Source: Nitrospira sp. (GTDB taxonomy: Bacteria > Nitrospirota > Nitrospiria > Nitrospirales > Nitrospiraceae). From it: a stretch of 10,000 nt of DNA. Below the pieces are notes generated by a model that saw only the letters and a list, made by a program, of their open reading frames with translations, was not told where the DNA came from and did not search any database. The DNA lies in contig JAIWOH010000021.1 of NCBI GenBank assembly GCA_020216985.1, positions 1 to 10,000 of the forward strand, in the 5' to 3' direction. Of this stretch, positions 1 to 5,948 are shown in pieces; the first letter of the stretch is position 1, and every line of letters starts with the position of its first letter. A program made the translations under genes and the position numbers.

Positions 1-506
1 TCGCCCTGTCGTCGCTGGGCTTGCCCGGCACCAACAGTTTCGTGGGCGAATTCCTGGTGCTGGCCGGGACGTTTCTCGCAAACAAACTCGCCGCGACTCT
101 GGCCTCATTGGGGATCATTCTCGCCGCCGCCTATCTCCTGTGGATGGTCCAACGGGTGGCTTTCGGCGTCCCCTCTCCCGTTTTGCTGCCCAAGCTTCAC
201 GACATGAACGGCCGGGAGACGGCCGCCCTGATTCCTCTCGTGATACTGGTGTTCTGGATCGGTGTTTTCCCCAATCCTCTCGTCAGCCGCCTGCACCCCA
301 GCGTGAACCAGGTCCTGGCCCGTTCGTTTCCCCAGCCTGTGACCGAGATCGAGGCCATGCGCCCCCACGACGATACGACCGGACCGGAAGCTCCTCCGGC
401 CCCGTCAGGAGAAGTCGATCTTACACGACGGACAAACGTCGCCGACGGCTCGTCGCCCAACGGGACGGAGCTCGTTGAGCCTTTGCGGAAAGAAGGCCGC
501 CCATGA
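1..506 (+). CDS. nuoM: NADH-quinone oxidoreductase subunit M, 3' end (partial)
   Basis: This is the C-terminal part of an antiporter-like membrane subunit of respiratory complex I, which pumps protons across the inner membrane. The reading frame is open from the left edge (first full codon at 3) to TGA at 504-506, giving 167 visible residues; the start lies outside the window. The beginning (SLGLPGTNSFVGEFLVL) matches the conserved NuoM segment with the GxxxFVGEF signature. Two further hydrophobic helices follow, including LGIILAAAYLLWMVQRV and a helix starting at TAALIPLVIL. After the last helix there is a tail of about 70 mostly polar, Pro/Asp/Glu/Arg-rich residues, longer than I expect for NuoM. 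The stop overlaps the nuoN start (ATGA), so the two are translationally coupled in one operon. The M assignment rests on this motif and on the position before nuoN; a second NuoM paralogue is possible. Confidence 0.9.
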   Translation, partial: ALSSLGLPGTNSFVGEFLVLAGTFLANKLAATLASLGIILAAAYLLWMVQRVAFGVPSPVLLPKLHDMNGRETAALIPLVILVFWIGVFPNPLVSRLHPSVNQVLARSFPQPVTEIEAMRPHDDTTGPEAPPAPSGEVDLTRRTNVADGSSPNGTELVEPLRKEGRP

Positions 507-1981
507 CGTTGTCGTCCGGCGATCTGTTGCTCATTCTCCCGGAGATCTTGGTGGTCGCCGCGGCCTGCACCGTGCTCGCAGTCGAGCCGATCATGGCCCC
601 TCATCAACGGGACGGGCTGGCCTGGCTGAGCCTGAGCACCGTGGCCGCCTGCATGGGACTCATCGCCTCGCAACTGGGAAATCCGGCGGAGGCGTTCGGC
701 GGATTCGTCAAGATCGACGACTACGCCTGTTTTTGGAAGTTGCTGCTGTGCCTCGTATCCGGCCTCACGGTTCTCTTGTCCTACTCGTATTTGAAAGAAG
801 AACGGCTGCACGTCGGCGAATACTACGCCTTCGTTCTCCTGGCCCTTGCCGGCATGATGGTCATGGTCTCGGCGGCGGATCTTCTGACCATCTACCTGGG
901 CACGGAATTGATGTCGCTGTCGTTGTACGTGATGGCAGGGCTCAAGCGGGCGGAGCCCCGTTCGCTGGAAGCGTCCGCAAAATACTTCGTCTTGGGCGCG
1001 TTTTCGTCCGGCATTCTGCTCTTCGGCATTTCCTTGCTCTACGGGGCGACGGGCAGCACCAGACTGCCCGCCATCGCGGCGGCCGTCGCCGGCCACGGCT
1101 TGGATGCCCCACTGCCTCTCGTGGCTACGATCCTGCTGTCGGCCGGTTTCGGATTCAAGCTGGCCGTGGTGCCGTTCCACATGTGGACGCCCGACGTGTA
1201 TCAAGGCGCGCCCACCTCCGTCACGGCGTTCATGGCCGTGGCGTCCAAAGCCGCCAGTTTCGGCACCTTTCTCCGCGTCTTTGTCGAGGGATTGAACGGC
1301 CTCAAAACCGATTGGTCGTTTTTGTTCCTCCTTATCTGCATCGCAACGTTGGTACTGGGAAACAGCGTGGCCCTGGTCCAGACCAACATCAAGCGGATGT
1401 TGGCCTATTCGAGCATCGCCCACGCCGGCTACGCCATGATCGGCGTCGTGGCGTCGGGACGATCGCCGGAACTCGCGGGAGACGCGATCGGCGTCGCCAG
1501 TGTCTTGCTCTACCTCGCACTTTACGCCTTCATGACGTTCGGGGCGTTCGCCGTCGTCGCGATGCTTCGGAAGGGCGACGTCGAGGGAGACGAGATCGAG
1601 GATTTCACCGGCCTGGCCAAACGCCATCCGCTCGCCTCGCTGCTGATGCTCGTGTTCATGGTGTCGCTGGCCGGCATTCCGCCGACGGCTGGGTTCATCG
1701 GAAAATTTTACGTCTTCATGTCGGCGGTGGAGGCGGGGCTCGCCTGGTTGGCCGTCGTCGCGTTGATCTTCGCCGTCGTCTCCGCCTACTACTATCTCCG
1801 CGTCGTGATGGTCATGTACATGCGCGAACCCGAAACATCGACGGCCGCGTCGCCTCGTCTGGTGCTGTCGCCGGCCATATCGATCGTCCTGGCCTGCGCG
1901 ATCGCCGGCGTTGTGATCTTGGGCCTGTATCCCGGCCCGCTCGTGAACCTCGCCGTCCAAGCCGTGCAGGCCTTGCAATAA
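503..1981 (+). CDS. nuoN: NADH-quinone oxidoreductase subunit N
   Basis: This is a proton-pumping antiporter-like subunit of complex I in the inner membrane, 492 residues and usual for NuoN. It is almost entirely hydrophobic, with about 13-14 predicted membrane helices. The charged residues of the proton path are visible: E135 in GTELMSLSLY, K219 in FGFKLAVVPFHMW, K249 in ASKAASF and K401 in GFIGKFYVF. These correspond to E. coli NuoN E133, K217, K247 and K395. The motif NIKRMLAYSSIAHAGY (295-310) is also typical of the family. The ATG at 503 overlaps the nuoM stop by four bases and has AGAAGG six bases upstream, which fixes the start. It is the last gene of the operon on this side; the next gene is convergent, 32 bases away, and I see no clear hairpin-plus-T-tract terminator in that gap. 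Confidence 0.96.
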   Translation: MTLSSGDLLLILPEILVVAAACTVLAVEPIMAPHQRDGLAWLSLSTVAACMGLIASQLGNPAEAFGGFVKIDDYACFWKLLLCLVSGLTVLLSYSYLKEERLHVGEYYAFVLLALAGMMVMVSAADLLTIYLGTELMSLSLYVMAGLKRAEPRSLEASAKYFVLGAFSSGILLFGISLLYGATGSTRLPAIAAAVAGHGLDAPLPLVATILLSAGFGFKLAVVPFHMWTPDVYQGAPTSVTAFMAVASKAASFGTFLRVFVEGLNGLKTDWSFLFLLICIATLVLGNSVALVQTNIKRMLAYSSIAHAGYAMIGVVASGRSPELAGDAIGVASVLLYLALYAFMTFGAFAVVAMLRKGDVEGDEIEDFTGLAKRHPLASLLMLVFMVSLAGIPPTAGFIGKFYVFMSAVEAGLAWLAVVALIFAVVSAYYYLRVVMVMYMREPETSTAASPRLVLSPAISIVLACAIAGVVILGLYPGPLVNLAVQAVQALQ

Positions 1982-2013
1982 ACCGTTCCGACCGTCCTTT
2001 TGACCCCGCCGCG

Positions 2014-3171
2014 TCACCCCCTGTATCGTTGCAGAAACCGCACGATCACCGACTGCGTAACCAGACCGATGATGTTCTCGTCTTGCACGACGATGAGCCG
2101 ATCCCACCCTCCCTGCGCCATCTGCGCCATCGCCTGAAGAATCGGGGCCTCCGGCTCCACAAACAGCGACGGAGCCGCGGGACGCATGATTTCATCGATC
2201 TGTTTTCTGGACCAGAGTGACGTCGGCACCGACTGAACGTCCTGAGCCGTCACCAGCCCCAATAAGCGACCGTTGTCCACCACGGGAAATCCGCCGTAGC
2301 CATAGGGCTGAAACCGTCCGTTGACCGCCTCATCCAACGTGCTGCCCGGAGAAAGAGAGACGACCGTCCTCGTCATCAACTCACGAACCGGCACGGTCAT
2401 GAGCACGTGGCGAAACGCGGCCTGCCGTCGGCTGACCAACGATGCGACGCAGAGAAACATACCGATAAACACCGCCCATCCGCCTCCGGACGCCGCCGAA
2501 GCGGATAACCTCCCCGTCAACGATCCCGCGAGCATGAGCAGCCCCGACAATCCGAACAGCACGCCGAATCCAAAGCCGGCCCAAGCGGCCTGTTTTGTCG
2601 CCTTATGAAAATCCAGCCCCCACGCCCACAACCCAGCCCGCAAGATCCTCCCGCCGTCCAATGGAAACCCCGGAAGCAGGTTGAAGAGCCCGAGCTGGAG
2701 ATTCACCACACCCAGCAGGATACAGAGAACGATCATTCCGTGAAGAGAAGATCCCTGCCGAGTGATTTCCAACGACAGGGCCGACCCCAAACAAGCCCCT
2801 CCCAGGCCGAAACTCACGAGCGGGCCGGCGACGGCGATGAGCGCTTCCGCGCGCGGCGAGGGAGCTTCCTTGCGCATCTGAGCCACGCCGCCGAATACAA
2901 ACAGCGTGATCCGCTCGATAGGAATGTGATACCGACGGGCCGCGTAGCAGTGCCCCAGCTCGTGCAACAACACGGACAGAAAAAGCAGCAGGGTCGCGAC
3001 CCCGCCCATCGCCCAATACCGCGCGGGAGACAGGCCGGGCAGATGCTCGGGCAAGTAGTCCGACGCGAGCGTCCAACTCACGAGCATAAAGATGAGGGTC
3101 CATGAAGCGTGGATATGGATGGGAATCCCCATCGCGGACCCGATCTTCCACGAGAGGGCCGGCCTGTTCAT
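2014..3171 (-). CDS. M50-family site-2 protease with two CBS domains
   Basis: This is a predicted intramembrane zinc metalloprotease of 385 residues. Hydrophobic segments lie at about 20-38, 52-73, 108-132, 145-166, 197-219 and 232-247. The zinc-binding HELGH is at 70-74 and the second motif NLLPGFPLDGG is at 164-174, whose Asp172 should be the third zinc ligand. Two CBS domains follow, at about 259-315 (VRELMTRTVVSLSPGSTLDEA, then FPVVDNGRLLGLVT) and 325-382 (IDEIMRP, then LIVVQDENIIGLVT). In this subfamily the CBS pair is thought to bind adenine nucleotides and tune protease activity; the substrate cannot be told from sequence. No PDZ domain is seen, unlike RseP. The ATG at 3171 has AGGGTG-like complementarity about six bases upstream. 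It is divergent from the deacetylase gene and convergent with nuoN, so it is probably monocistronic. Family confidence is high; the physiological role is unknown. Confidence 0.93.
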   Translation of the reverse strand: MNRPALSWKIGSAMGIPIHIHASWTLIFMLVSWTLASDYLPEHLPGLSPARYWAMGGVATLLLFLSVLLHELGHCYAARRYHIPIERITLFVFGGVAQMRKEAPSPRAEALIAVAGPLVSFGLGGACLGSALSLEITRQGSSLHGMIVLCILLGVVNLQLGLFNLLPGFPLDGGRILRAGLWAWGLDFHKATKQAAWAGFGFGVLFGLSGLLMLAGSLTGRLSASAASGGGWAVFIGMFLCVASLVSRRQAAFRHVLMTVPVRELMTRTVVSLSPGSTLDEAVNGRFQPYGYGGFPVVDNGRLLGLVTAQDVQSVPTSLWSRKQIDEIMRPAAPSLFVEPEAPILQAMAQMAQGGWDRLIVVQDENIIGLVTQSVIVRFLQRYRG

Positions 3172-3177
3172 GAATAC

Positions 3178-3206
3178 ACCCTATCAACCTGATCCCAAGC
3201 GGTCAA
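3178..3206 (-). promoter_or_regulatory. candidate promoter for the M50 protease gene
   Basis: On the minus strand TTGACC (3206-3201; five of six bases match the -35 consensus) is followed after 17 bases by TAGGGT (3183-3178; three of six match the -10 consensus). The -10 is weak and overlaps the ribosome-binding-like AGGG of the gene. The -35 shares the palindrome TCAATTGA (3203-3210) with a forward TTGATC, so opposing -35-like elements sit back to back. Confidence 0.3.
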
Positions 3207-3229
3207 TTGATCCCAACGCCGGCCGGCGT
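3190..3229. promoter_or_regulatory. candidate operator region: direct repeat plus 14-base palindrome
   Basis: The divergent intergenic region holds two copies of TGATCCCAA (3190-3198 and 3208-3216), 18 bases apart start to start. It also holds a perfect palindrome, ACGCCGGCCGGCGT (3216-3229). The palindrome lies just upstream of the forward -10-like TATACT. The spacing of close to two helical turns and the perfect dyad resemble protein-binding sites, but no regulator is identified and a GC-rich genome produces some palindromes by chance. Confidence 0.35.
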
Positions 3230-3233
3230 ACGC

Positions 3234-3239
3234 TATACT
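3234..3239 (+). promoter_or_regulatory. -10-like element of the deacetylase operon (leaderless candidate)
   Basis: TATACT (five of six bases match TATAAT) ends 7 bases before the ATG at 3247, so a transcript started at the usual distance would begin at or next to the start codon. No Shine-Dalgarno sequence is visible between them. The best -35-like hexamer, TTGATC at 3207-3212, is 21 bases upstream, which is too far to be convincing. Confidence 0.4.
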
Positions 3240-3246
3240 AACGAGC

Positions 3247-3954
3247 ATGGCTCGGCGATTCTCCTTTTGGCTGATCGGTCTTTTGGCCATCGGCGGTCCG
3301 GTCGGTCCCGTTCCCGTTCAGGCTCAAGTCATCAGGTCCGGTCCGCCGAATTGTCCCGGCGTGGCCCTCACGTTCGACCTCTGCCCTGTTAAAAAAGGAC
3401 CCGGCATCGATACGGCGTTGCTGGACTACTTGATCGACCATCGGATCCACTCCACCCTGTTTCTGTCCGGCAAGTGGATCGCCACGCATGAAGAAGAGGT
3501 GGGCCGACTGCTGGGTCTTGAATGGTTCGAGATCGGGACGCACGGCGACGTCCACGCGCACTTGCCCTTCTACGACGCTCGCACGCAACGGGCTGAAATC
3601 TTGGGGCCGGTCGCCTATCTGAACAAACGTTACGCCCATCGGGCCACGTTATTCCGTCCTCCCTATGGAGAATACGACGACGTCACCGTTCAGGTGGTGA
3701 AGGCGCTCGGCCTCCGGTTTATCCAATGGGACATCGAGTCGGGCGATCCCGACCCCCGTCTCTCGACGGAACGGATTCTCGAGCGCGTGACGAAGCGCCT
3801 GAAGCCGGGCAGTATTCTCGTGTTTCACGCCAACGGAAAGGGCAAGCACACGCGAGAGGTGATCGAGCGACTGACCCGTGACGTGCTCCCCCAGAAAAAA
3901 CTGATTCCCATGACCGTCGGGGAGTTGCTGGATTGCAAAGAGACGGCGCGATGA
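3247..3954 (+). CDS. secreted polysaccharide deacetylase (NodB domain)
   Basis: This is a carbohydrate esterase family 4-type deacetylase of 235 residues, expected to remove N- or O-acetyl groups from a cell-wall or exported polysaccharide outside the cytoplasm. An N-terminal signal peptide (arginines at 3-4, hydrophobic 6-22, likely cleavage after VQA at about 26) points to the periplasm. NodB motifs appear in order: TFD (42-44, catalytic base D44), HGDVH (99-103, zinc ligands H99 and H103), RPPYG (137-141), WDIESGD (161-167) and LVFH (191-194, H194). Motif 1 reads TFDLCP instead of TFDDG, so the usual second Asp is absent; D55 in PGID may replace it, as in a divergent TxDxC-type subfamily I know from other bacteria. 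The substrate cannot be predicted. The stop overlaps the GNAT gene start by four bases (ATGA), so they form an operon. No Shine-Dalgarno precedes the ATG. Confidence 0.9.
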   Translation: MARRFSFWLIGLLAIGGPVGPVPVQAQVIRSGPPNCPGVALTFDLCPVKKGPGIDTALLDYLIDHRIHSTLFLSGKWIATHEEEVGRLLGLEWFEIGTHGDVHAHLPFYDARTQRAEILGPVAYLNKRYAHRATLFRPPYGEYDDVTVQVVKALGLRFIQWDIESGDPDPRLSTERILERVTKRLKPGSILVFHANGKGKHTREVIERLTRDVLPQKKLIPMTVGELLDCKETAR

Positions 3955-4427
3955 AAACCATTCTTGTCAGACCCATGCGTCCCGACGATCGATCGGCCGT
4001 CGTGCACATGCTGGATGAATCGGATCCCTGGCGTACACTCGGCTATACGGCGACCGATTGGGACCGTATCTTTTGCCCCCTCCCCCAGGGGCGGGACGGC
4101 TACGTGGCCGAGATCGACGAGCAGGTCGCCGGGATCGCGGTCGTCCGGCGGAATTTCCTGGCCGGCGATTATTTGGAACTGTTGGCCGTCGCGCCATGGA
4201 CGCGCCGGAACGGGGTCGGACGCCGGCTGATCGAGCACGTGGAGCAGGCCGTGTTCGCCCGAACTAACAACCTGTTCGCCTGCGTGTCGGATTTCAATGA
4301 GCGGGCCAGGGTCTTCTATCGAAAACTGGGCTACCAAGAGATCGGCCCGATGCCTGATTTTTTGATCCCCGGCTCTTCGGAATTTCTCTTGCGGAAGACC
4401 GCGGGACCGGCCAGAGACGGCCGATAA
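3951..4427 (+). CDS. GNAT-family N-acetyltransferase
   Basis: This is a single-domain acetyl-CoA-dependent acetyltransferase of 158 residues with no signal peptide, so it is cytoplasmic. The acetyl-CoA-binding motif A is visible as LELLAVAPWTRRNGVG (75-90), with the R-x-x-G-x-G pyrophosphate loop at 85-90. Motif B follows as NERARVFYRKLGY (116-128), with the Tyr that usually acts as general acid. The ATG at 3951 is chosen because it overlaps the deacetylase stop in ATGA and the protein then starts in the usual GNAT way (ILVRPMRPDD); an upstream in-frame start at 3933 would lie inside the deacetylase gene. The acceptor could be an amino group of a small molecule or protein and is not readable. 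The coupling to an extracytoplasmic deacetylase may reflect only shared transcription. Confidence 0.88.
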   Translation: MKTILVRPMRPDDRSAVVHMLDESDPWRTLGYTATDWDRIFCPLPQGRDGYVAEIDEQVAGIAVVRRNFLAGDYLELLAVAPWTRRNGVGRRLIEHVEQAVFARTNNLFACVSDFNERARVFYRKLGYQEIGPMPDFLIPGSSEFLLRKTAGPARDGR

Positions 4428-4435
4428 ACCGGCCG
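4418..4435 (+). other. hairpin across the GNAT stop codon
   Basis: CGGCCG (4418-4423) and CGGCCG (4430-4435) form a six-base stem with a six-base loop containing the TAA stop. No T-tract follows, so it is not a classical intrinsic terminator. A second possible stem lies nearby, CTCCGG (4465-4470) with CCGGAG (4483-4488). Such stems arise readily in GC-rich DNA; they could mark transcript 3' ends but this is weak. Confidence 0.25.
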
Positions 4436-4513
4436 CCACCCTGGCCCGCCGCCTCAGCCCGCCGCTCCGGACGGCGCCCCAGCCGGAGATCGCCTTTCGC
4501 TTCATGTCGGATC

Positions 4514-4544
4514 TTGCCACCGGCCCTACACCATCTGCTATAAG
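4514..4544 (+). promoter_or_regulatory. candidate promoter of the glyoxalase gene (leaderless)
   Basis: TTGCCA (4514-4519) and TATAAG (4539-4544) are separated by 19 bases. The -10 carries the extended TGn motif (TGC, 4536-4538), which can compensate for a poor spacer. TATAAG ends 7 bases before the ATG at 4552, so transcription would begin at the start codon. There is no Shine-Dalgarno in between. The same 7-base spacing occurs at the deacetylase gene. Confidence 0.45.
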
Positions 4545-4551
4545 TGCTTGC

Positions 4552-4950
4552 ATGAAGGTGACCAAACTGCTCCATACGCGGATGCGCGTCAGCGACCTCG
4601 ACGCCACGATCACGTTTTACACCGCCGTGCTCGGCTTGGAGGTCGTCGAGCGCAAAACCTCGCCGCGCGGCTCACGGCTCGCCTTCCTGAAGGCTCCCAA
4701 CAGCGAAGAGCTGATCGAACTGACCTGTTTCCCCCCGAGCGGGCCGGTTCGCGTGCAGGAAGATCTCGTCCATCTCGCGTTTCAGGTAGAGAGCCTCGAC
4801 CAAGCCGTCGCGTCGCTGACCGAGAAAGGCATTCCGATCACGGACGGCCCCACTCAAACCTCTTCAGGCAGCCGCTTCATCTTCATTGACGCTCCGGACG
4901 GCTACGAAATCGAGTTGATCGAGCGCCCGGCCGGCGTGAAGATCGTCTGA
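4552..4950 (+). CDS. gloA: lactoylglutathione lyase-like VOC protein (glyoxalase I)
   Basis: This is a cytoplasmic metalloenzyme of 132 residues, predicted to isomerise the hemithioacetal of methylglyoxal and a thiol in methylglyoxal detoxification. It has two vicinal-oxygen-chelate halves. The four metal ligands of E. coli GloA (H5, E56, H74, E122) are matched by H8 (LLHTRMRV), E56 (LIELT), H74 (LVHLAF) and E121 (PDGYEIELIE), and the length is close to the E. coli 135 residues. The short form without the eukaryotic insertions suggests the nickel/cobalt class. The ATG at 4552 is chosen because it gives the same N-terminus as GloA; an in-frame ATG at 4504 would place the promoter-like element inside the gene and lacks a usable ribosome-binding site. 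It may use a thiol other than glutathione. dapF follows after 34 bases on the same strand, so co-transcription is possible. Confidence 0.85.
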   Translation: MKVTKLLHTRMRVSDLDATITFYTAVLGLEVVERKTSPRGSRLAFLKAPNSEELIELTCFPPSGPVRVQEDLVHLAFQVESLDQAVASLTEKGIPITDGPTQTSSGSRFIFIDAPDGYEIELIERPAGVKIV

Positions 4951-4971
4951 CAAGCCGCATGATCACGTGAC

Positions 4972-4977
4972 AAGGAG
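4972..4977 (+). promoter_or_regulatory. ribosome-binding site deciding the dapF start
   Basis: AAGGAG lies seven bases upstream of the ATG at 4985. It supports this start over an in-frame GTG at 4967, whose extra residues (VTRSRR) would precede the normal DapF N-terminus. Confidence 0.8.
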
Positions 4978-4984
4978 TCGACGG

Positions 4985-5854
4985 ATGAAAAACGGGTTCT
5001 TTCGCGGACATGGCCTGGGCAACGATTATCTCGTCATGGACCCCCAAGAGTTGACGTTCAAGCTCACTTCCAAGAACGTTCAACGTATCTGCGACCGCCA
5101 TTGGGGGCTGGGCAGCGACGGCATTCTCGCGTTGGCTCCCTCAAAGAAAGCCGACTTCGGCCTGCGGATCTTCAATCCGGACGGCAGCGAAGCCGAAAAA
5201 TCGGGAAACGGCCTTCGCATTTTCGCCCGCTACCTCCACGCGACCGGCAAGACAAAAAAGCGGCGGTTCACGGTCGAAACCAAAGGAGGACTCGTGTCGA
5301 TCGCGCTCCACATCGACCGTCATGGTGACGCCCATGAAGCCACGGTCGAAATGGGGCGGGCCACCTTCACGCCGGCGGCTCTTCCCTGCGCGCTCGACGT
5401 CCCGGAATTGATTCAACGGCCGATCAACGTCGCGGGTCGCACGTTGATCTTCACCGGCGTAAGCGTGGGCAATCCCCATTGCGTGGTGTTCAAGCCTTCC
5501 GGGAAGTCCTGGTCGCGCGAGGATCTGTTGGAGCTGGGGCCGGCCTTGGAAACCCATCCGTTGTTTCCCAAACGAACGAACGTCCAATTGGCCGTCCCGA
5601 CCGGTCGCAAGGAAATCTTCATTCTGATCTGGGAGCGAGGGGCCGGCGAAACCCAGGCGTCCGGTTCTTCATCCTGCGCCGCCGCCAGCGCCGCCGTTCG
5701 CTTGGGCCTGGTCGAGAGCCCCGTCACGGTGAAGATGCCGGGCGGAACCCTGCGCATCGACATCGCTCCCGACTTCAGCCTCACCATGAAGGGCCCGGTG
5801 GCTGAAGTCGCCAGGGGCACGCTCAGCCCCTCATTCGTTCGATCATTGCGATAG
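4985..5854 (+). CDS. dapF: diaminopimelate epimerase homologue with Ser at both catalytic Cys sites
   Basis: This 289-residue protein belongs to the DapF family, PLP-independent epimerases that convert LL- to meso-diaminopimelate for lysine and peptidoglycan synthesis. Family landmarks are clear: GHGLGNDYLVMD (8-19), CDRHWGLGSDGIL (36-48), FNPDGSEAEKSGNGLRIFAR (63-82), GNPHCVV (162-168) and ERGAGETQASGSSSCAAA (217-234). The two-fold domain arrangement and length are normal. The oddity is that the catalytic pair, Cys73 and Cys217 in E. coli and H. influenzae, is replaced by Ser73 (codon TCG in KSGNG, family norm CGNG) and Ser226 (codon TCC in ASGSSS, family norm ACGSGAC). Both changes are coordinated and the frame is intact, so this is not decay. 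I recall similar SGNG/ASGSSS forms in other phyla, so it may be a divergent subfamily. Whether it epimerises diaminopimelate, or something else, is open. Confidence 0.88.
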   Translation: MKNGFFRGHGLGNDYLVMDPQELTFKLTSKNVQRICDRHWGLGSDGILALAPSKKADFGLRIFNPDGSEAEKSGNGLRIFARYLHATGKTKKRRFTVETKGGLVSIALHIDRHGDAHEATVEMGRATFTPAALPCALDVPELIQRPINVAGRTLIFTGVSVGNPHCVVFKPSGKSWSREDLLELGPALETHPLFPKRTNVQLAVPTGRKEIFILIWERGAGETQASGSSSCAAASAAVRLGLVESPVTVKMPGGTLRIDIAPDFSLTMKGPVAEVARGTLSPSFVRSLR

Positions 5855-5918
5855 GATCGCACGGTCTTCCCCCGGCATCCGCCAACCGTCGCGCGGGCAG
5901 CAATGAGGACACCGATCC

Positions 5919-5927
5919 TGGTATTCT
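5919..5927 (+). promoter_or_regulatory. extended -10-like element before uvrC
   Basis: TGG followed by TATTCT (5922-5927; four of six bases match TATAAT) forms an extended -10. No recognisable -35 is seen at 16-18 bases. Transcription from it would give a leader of about 14 bases before the ATG at 5949. The 94-base gap after dapF shows no other clear signal, and read-through from dapF is possible. Confidence 0.3.
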
Positions 5928-5948
5928 TTTCTTCATCGAGACGTGACT

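Noticed and set aside
1982..2013. Bidirectional terminator between convergent nuoN and the M50 gene
   Set aside because: No stable inverted repeat with a T-tract is visible in these 32 bases. The 37-base uvrC/FadL gap (7797-7833) was checked with the same result.
197..2107. Long antisense open frame (636 residues) opposite nuoN
   Set aside because: It is rich in Arg, His, Gln, Gly and Asp with no domain signal, and nuoN on the other strand is unmistakable. Long antisense frames are common in GC-rich DNA.
475..2220. Plus-strand open frame overlapping nuoN in another register (581 residues)
   Set aside because: Arg-rich low-complexity translation without motifs; it is a frame shadow of nuoN and the M50 gene.
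4418..4488. Hairpins after the GNAT gene as intrinsic terminators
   Set aside because: Stems are short (six bases) and no T-tract follows; kept only as a low-confidence structural note.
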